Positions 15,340-15,356 of a stretch of DNA of 15,356 bases are shown here, piece by piece. The notes under the pieces are model-generated. The model saw only the letters and a program-made list of their open reading frames with translations, was not told where the DNA came from and made no database searches. The DNA lies in contig FR899656.1 in NCBI GenBank assembly GCA_000437275.1, forward strand, positions 1 to 15,356, written 5' to 3'. Within the stretch, counting starts at the first letter, position 1; every line of letters begins with the position of its first letter. Made by a program: the position numbers and the translations under genes. The DNA comes from Clostridium sp. CAG:411 (GTDB lineage Bacteria; Bacillota; Clostridia; Lachnospirales; Lachnospiraceae).

Positions 15340-15356
15340 GGAGGCGGTGCCTAACC
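15339..15356 (+). other. Plus-strand Shine-Dalgarno at the right edge, possible start of a divergent gene
   Basis: AGGAGG at 15339-15344 is a perfect Shine-Dalgarno on the strand opposite dptF, 12 bases before the window ends. A GTG at 15347 is too close (two bases), so any start codon would lie at or beyond the edge. The last bases are richer in G and C than the rest of the intergenic region and contain a small palindrome (AGGC, GGT, GCCT at 15342-15352). A divergent neighbour is one reading; the end of another element is another. Confidence 0.3.

Noticed and set aside
15303..15356. Insertion sequence or group II intron end at the right edge
   Set aside because: The GC-richer tail with a small palindrome is suggestive, but no inverted terminal repeat, transposase frame or intron domain can be shown within the window.

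Overview
The window is an AT-rich stretch of a Gram-positive, low-GC bacterium. Purine-rich Shine-Dalgarno sites, near-consensus sigma-A promoters and a type II-A CRISPR-Cas locus point to Firmicutes. The style of the Cas9 (an N-terminal extension before RuvC-I and an HHAQD RuvC-III motif) suggests a gut Clostridia/Lachnospiraceae-type host. That last placement is an inference from memory, not from a search.

The sequence holds two defence modules, with all seven protein genes on the minus strand. Right half (15161 down to 6642): a three-gene operon that I read as dptF-dptG-dptH, the restriction arm of the DNA phosphorothioation (Dnd/Dpt) defence system. It comprises a P-loop ATPase, a protein with no recognised domain, and a very large HerA/FtsK-like ATPase. 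The genes are packed with gaps of 12 and 0 bases and are preceded by a good promoter (TTGACT-17-TAAAAT). The modification genes dndB/C/D/E are not in the window. They may lie beyond the right edge, where a perfect AGGAGG lies on the plus strand 18 bases from the end.

Left half (6641 down to 1): a complete type II-A CRISPR-Cas locus. A plus-strand tracrRNA (about 6491-6641) is followed, on the minus strand, by cas9 (1381 aa, all RuvC and HNH catalytic residues present), cas1 (TTG start), cas2 and csn2. The last three are joined by 4-base overlaps. Then come a 94-base leader and the first repeat of the array, which runs off the left edge after 25 bases of the first spacer. The tracrRNA and cas9 promoters are back to back with only 16 bases between their -35 boxes. 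The tracrRNA anti-repeat begins at the predicted transcription start and pairs with the array repeat nearly perfectly. The tracrRNA terminator ends immediately next to the dptH stop codon, so the two modules abut tail to tail.

Functionally, DptFGH would attack DNA lacking phosphorothioate marks. Cas1-Cas2-Csn2-Cas9 would acquire spacers, and Cas9 with tracrRNA and crRNA would cleave matching DNA. I see no sign of a wholly new system. The points most worth a second look are the tight linkage of the two modules, the missing modification genes, the shared cas9/tracrRNA control region, an inverted piece of the repeat buried in the leader promoter, a long hairpin between cas9 and cas1, and paired repeats around the dptF promoter. 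No tRNA, rRNA or insertion sequence is evident.
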